Source: Chloroflexota bacterium (GTDB taxonomy: Bacteria; Chloroflexota; Limnocylindria; QHBO01). From it: 7,414 bases of DNA. A program made the translations under genes and the position numbers. The notes under the pieces are model-generated. The model was not told the DNA's origin. It searched no databases and was given only the letters and a program-made list of their open reading frames with translations. Within the stretch, counting starts at the first letter, position 1, and each line of letters begins with the position of its first letter. Positions 5,654 to 7,414 of this stretch are shown piece by piece. The stretch spans positions 33,604-41,017 of the forward strand of contig VBJX01000038.1 in the NCBI GenBank assembly GCA_005879775.1. Direction: 5' to 3'.

Positions 5654-5694
5654 CAACCGGGCGGCAGCGTGAGCCCGTTCCGAGCGATCATGCC

Positions 5695-7414
5695 GTGACG
5701 CTGATCCGCTATTCGCGTTGGGACGGCACCCAGACCCTGCCACCGTTCGATGCCGATGACGTCCTGGAGGCGTTGAGCGACGACATCCTGGCCGAGGGCG
5801 ACATCCGTCGGGCGCTTCAGCGCCTGATGCAGCGCGGGATGCGCGGGACGCGGGGCGGCGACGTCCCAGGCCTGCGACGCATCCTGGAGCAGCTGCGCGA
5901 GCGTCGGGCGGCGGAGCTGTCGCGAGCGCATCTCGACGGCGTGCTGGATGAGGTGGGCGAGCGCCTGGCCCGCATCATCGAGCAGGAGCGGGCCGGGATC
6001 GAGCGGCGCGTGCACGACGCGGAGCAGCAGGCGCTCGATGCGCCGCCCGGCGAGGCGCAGGACCAGGCCAGGATGGCCGAACAGGTCCTGCATCGGGCTG
6101 CCCAGCAGCGGCGGGATCGGCTGGACGCGCTGCCCCCGGACCTGGCGGGCCGGCTGGGGGCGCTGCGCGACTACGAATTCATGGATCCCGGCGCCCGCGA
6201 CGCCTTCAACGAGCTGACCGACGAGCTGCGCAAGCAGCTCCTGCAGACCTACTTCAGCGGGCTCAAGGAGGGGGTCGCCGGGATCACCCCCGAGGATCTC
6301 GATGGCGTGCGGGCGATGGTGAAGGACCTGAACGCGCTGCTCGAGAAGCACGCATCGGGCTCGGACACCCGTGCCGAATTTGACGCCTTCATGGCCCGCC
6401 ACGGCAACTATTTCCCGCCGGGCATCTCGAACGTCGAGGAGCTGATCGATCACCTGCATCGCCAGGCCTCTCAGGTGGCCTCGCTGATGGCGTCGATGAG
6501 CCCGGAGATGCGCGCCGAGCTGCGGCAGATGATGGACGACCTGCTGCGTGACGACCGGCTGCGCTGGGACATGGCGCGCCTGGCCGGCAACCTGCAGACC
6601 CTCCGGCCCGGGCAACCATTCGGCGAGCCGTACCCGTTCAGCGGGGACGAGCCGCTTGGGCTGCCCGATGCGCTGGCGGCCATCGATCGGCAGCAGAGCT
6701 TCGACGCCATGGAGGAGGAGCTCCTGGGGGCCCGCGACCCCGACGCGCTGGAGCGGATCGACGAGGCCGCGCTGCGCGACCTGGCCGGCGACGAGGCGAC
6801 CGATGACCTCGAGCAGCTGCGCGCGCTGACCCGCGCGCTCGAGGAGGCCGGCTACCTGGAGCGCGACGGTGGGCGGCTGGAGCTCACCCCACGGGCCGCG
6901 CGCAAGCTGGGGATGCGGGCGCTGACCGACATCTTCAGCCGGCTGCGACGTGAGTCGCTTGGCGGGCACCCGCTGGCCTCATCGGGGAGCGGCGGGGAGC
7001 TGACCGACGAGACGAAGGCCTACGAGCATGGCGACCAGTTCTCCGTCGACCTCAACCGGACCCTCTTCAACTCGATGGCTCGCAATGGGCCCGGGACGCC
7101 GATGCGGATCGCTCCCGACGACTTCGAGGTGCATCGCTCGGAGGAGACGACCCTCAGTTCGACCGTCCTGCTTCTCGACATGAGCCGCTCGATGCTGCTG
7201 CGCGGCTGCTCGACCGCCGCCAAGCGGGTGGCGATGGCCCTGCACACGCTGATCCACACGAAGTACCCGCGTGACCGTCTCTACGTGGTCGGCTTCGCGT
7301 ATTACGCCCGCCAGATCAAGCCGGAGGCGATCGCGACCCTCTCGCCGTACGAGTTCGAATACGGGACGAACCTGCAACACGCGCTGATCATCGCCCGCCA
7401 GCTCCTCGGACGGC
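5695..7414 (+). CDS. VWA-domain protein with coiled-coil and winged-helix-like regions, partner of MoxR (3' end missing)
   Basis: The frame is open from GTG 5695 to the right edge (573 codons visible, no stop). It begins MTLIRYSRWDGTQ, which I recall as a common start of large VWA proteins next to MoxR genes. Residues about 60-145 are Glu/Arg/Ala-rich and likely coiled coil; 165-300 are helical. Residues 372-416 (LTRALEEAGYLERDGGRLEL, then TPRAARKLGM) look like a winged helix. A Gly/Ser linker (422-434) leads into YEHGDQFSVDLNRTLFNS (443-460). The VWA domain starts near 487 with STVLLLDMSRSM; DMSRS (495-499) is the DxSxS metal-ion site, and Thr558 of GTNL may be the second MIDAS element. The distal Asp of the domain is beyond the window. 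No signal peptide or membrane helix is seen, so it is probably cytosolic. GTG 5695 is the only plausible start, as TGA stands in frame at 5647-5649; the ribosome-binding site is weak. Such proteins probably act as the substrate- or metal-site partner of the MoxR ring. Confidence 0.88.
   Translation, partial: MTLIRYSRWDGTQTLPPFDADDVLEALSDDILAEGDIRRALQRLMQRGMRGTRGGDVPGLRRILEQLRERRAAELSRAHLDGVLDEVGERLARIIEQERAGIERRVHDAEQQALDAPPGEAQDQARMAEQVLHRAAQQRRDRLDALPPDLAGRLGALRDYEFMDPGARDAFNELTDELRKQLLQTYFSGLKEGVAGITPEDLDGVRAMVKDLNALLEKHASGSDTRAEFDAFMARHGNYFPPGISNVEELIDHLHRQASQVASLMASMSPEMRAELRQMMDDLLRDDRLRWDMARLAGNLQTLRPGQPFGEPYPFSGDEPLGLPDALAAIDRQQSFDAMEEELLGARDPDALERIDEAALRDLAGDEATDDLEQLRALTRALEEAGYLERDGGRLELTPRAARKLGMRALTDIFSRLRRESLGGHPLASSGSGGELTDETKAYEHGDQFSVDLNRTLFNSMARNGPGTPMRIAPDDFEVHRSEETTLSSTVLLLDMSRSMLLRGCSTAAKRVAMALHTLIHTKYPRDRLYVVGFAYYARQIKPEAIATLSPYEFEYGTNLQHALIIARQLLGR

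Noticed and set aside
5565..5672. 36-codon ORF starting ATG inside the end of the MoxR gene
   Set aside because: It is Arg/Ala-rich, runs through the palindrome cluster and shows no protein-like pattern. It more likely reflects chance between two real genes.
5617..6969. 450-codon open frame on the minus strand
   Set aside because: It is the antisense shadow of the VWA gene. Its product is Leu/Arg/Gln/His-rich with no motif, while the plus frame has a clear VWA domain.

Overview
The window is a GC-rich piece of bacterial chromosome. Two co-oriented coenzyme F420 genes, GTG and apparently leaderless starts, and a MoxR/VWA gene pair point to a high-GC F420 user. Chloroflexota (Limnocylindria/Ellin6529-like lineages) or Actinomycetota are the natural candidates; the sequence alone does not decide between them, and no rRNA or other phylogenetic marker is present.

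Layout. Bases 2-100 (+) are the last 32 codons of a thiolase that enters from the left edge. It converges on a three-gene minus-strand group (1838 down to 108): an FGD-like F420-dependent LLM-class oxidoreductase, then, 5 bp later, a PPOX-class F420 split-barrel protein, then a small uncharacterised protein of about 72 residues. Upstream of this group a perfect 12-bp palindrome (1847-1858) supplies a Shine-Dalgarno-like GGTAGG to both strands. On the other side of it is a 36-codon plus-strand ORF that starts like an alpha/beta hydrolase and then loses all resemblance, probably a gene remnant. About 540 bp without a convincing gene follow (1979-2522), with a few inverted repeats.

The second half starts at a divergent 78-bp intergenic region. 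A RimJ/RimL-type GNAT acetyltransferase (3161-2523) reads leftwards. Reading rightwards is a compact operon: (i) a 304-residue P-loop ATPase resembling the RecA-like core and C-terminal tail of type II/IV secretion ATPases (FlaI/TadA/VirB11 type), (ii) a 474-residue MoxR/Mg-chelatase-like AAA+ ATPase starting inside the previous stop codon (GTGA overlap, good ribosome-binding site), and (iii) after 119 bp containing clustered palindromes, a large protein with coiled-coil and winged-helix-like regions and a C-terminal VWA domain with a DxSxS metal site, cut by the right edge.

How the genes may work together. The F420 pair suggests an F420H2-linked redox step on an unknown substrate. The plus-strand operon looks like a MoxR-VWA chaperone or remodelling system (compare RavA-ViaA, NorQ-NorD, CoxD-CoxE) with an added secretion-type ATPase. 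The extra ATPase, the Asn-Glu Walker B-like motifs in both NTPases and the large accessory region of the VWA protein make this operon the most interesting part of the window. Its target is unknown.
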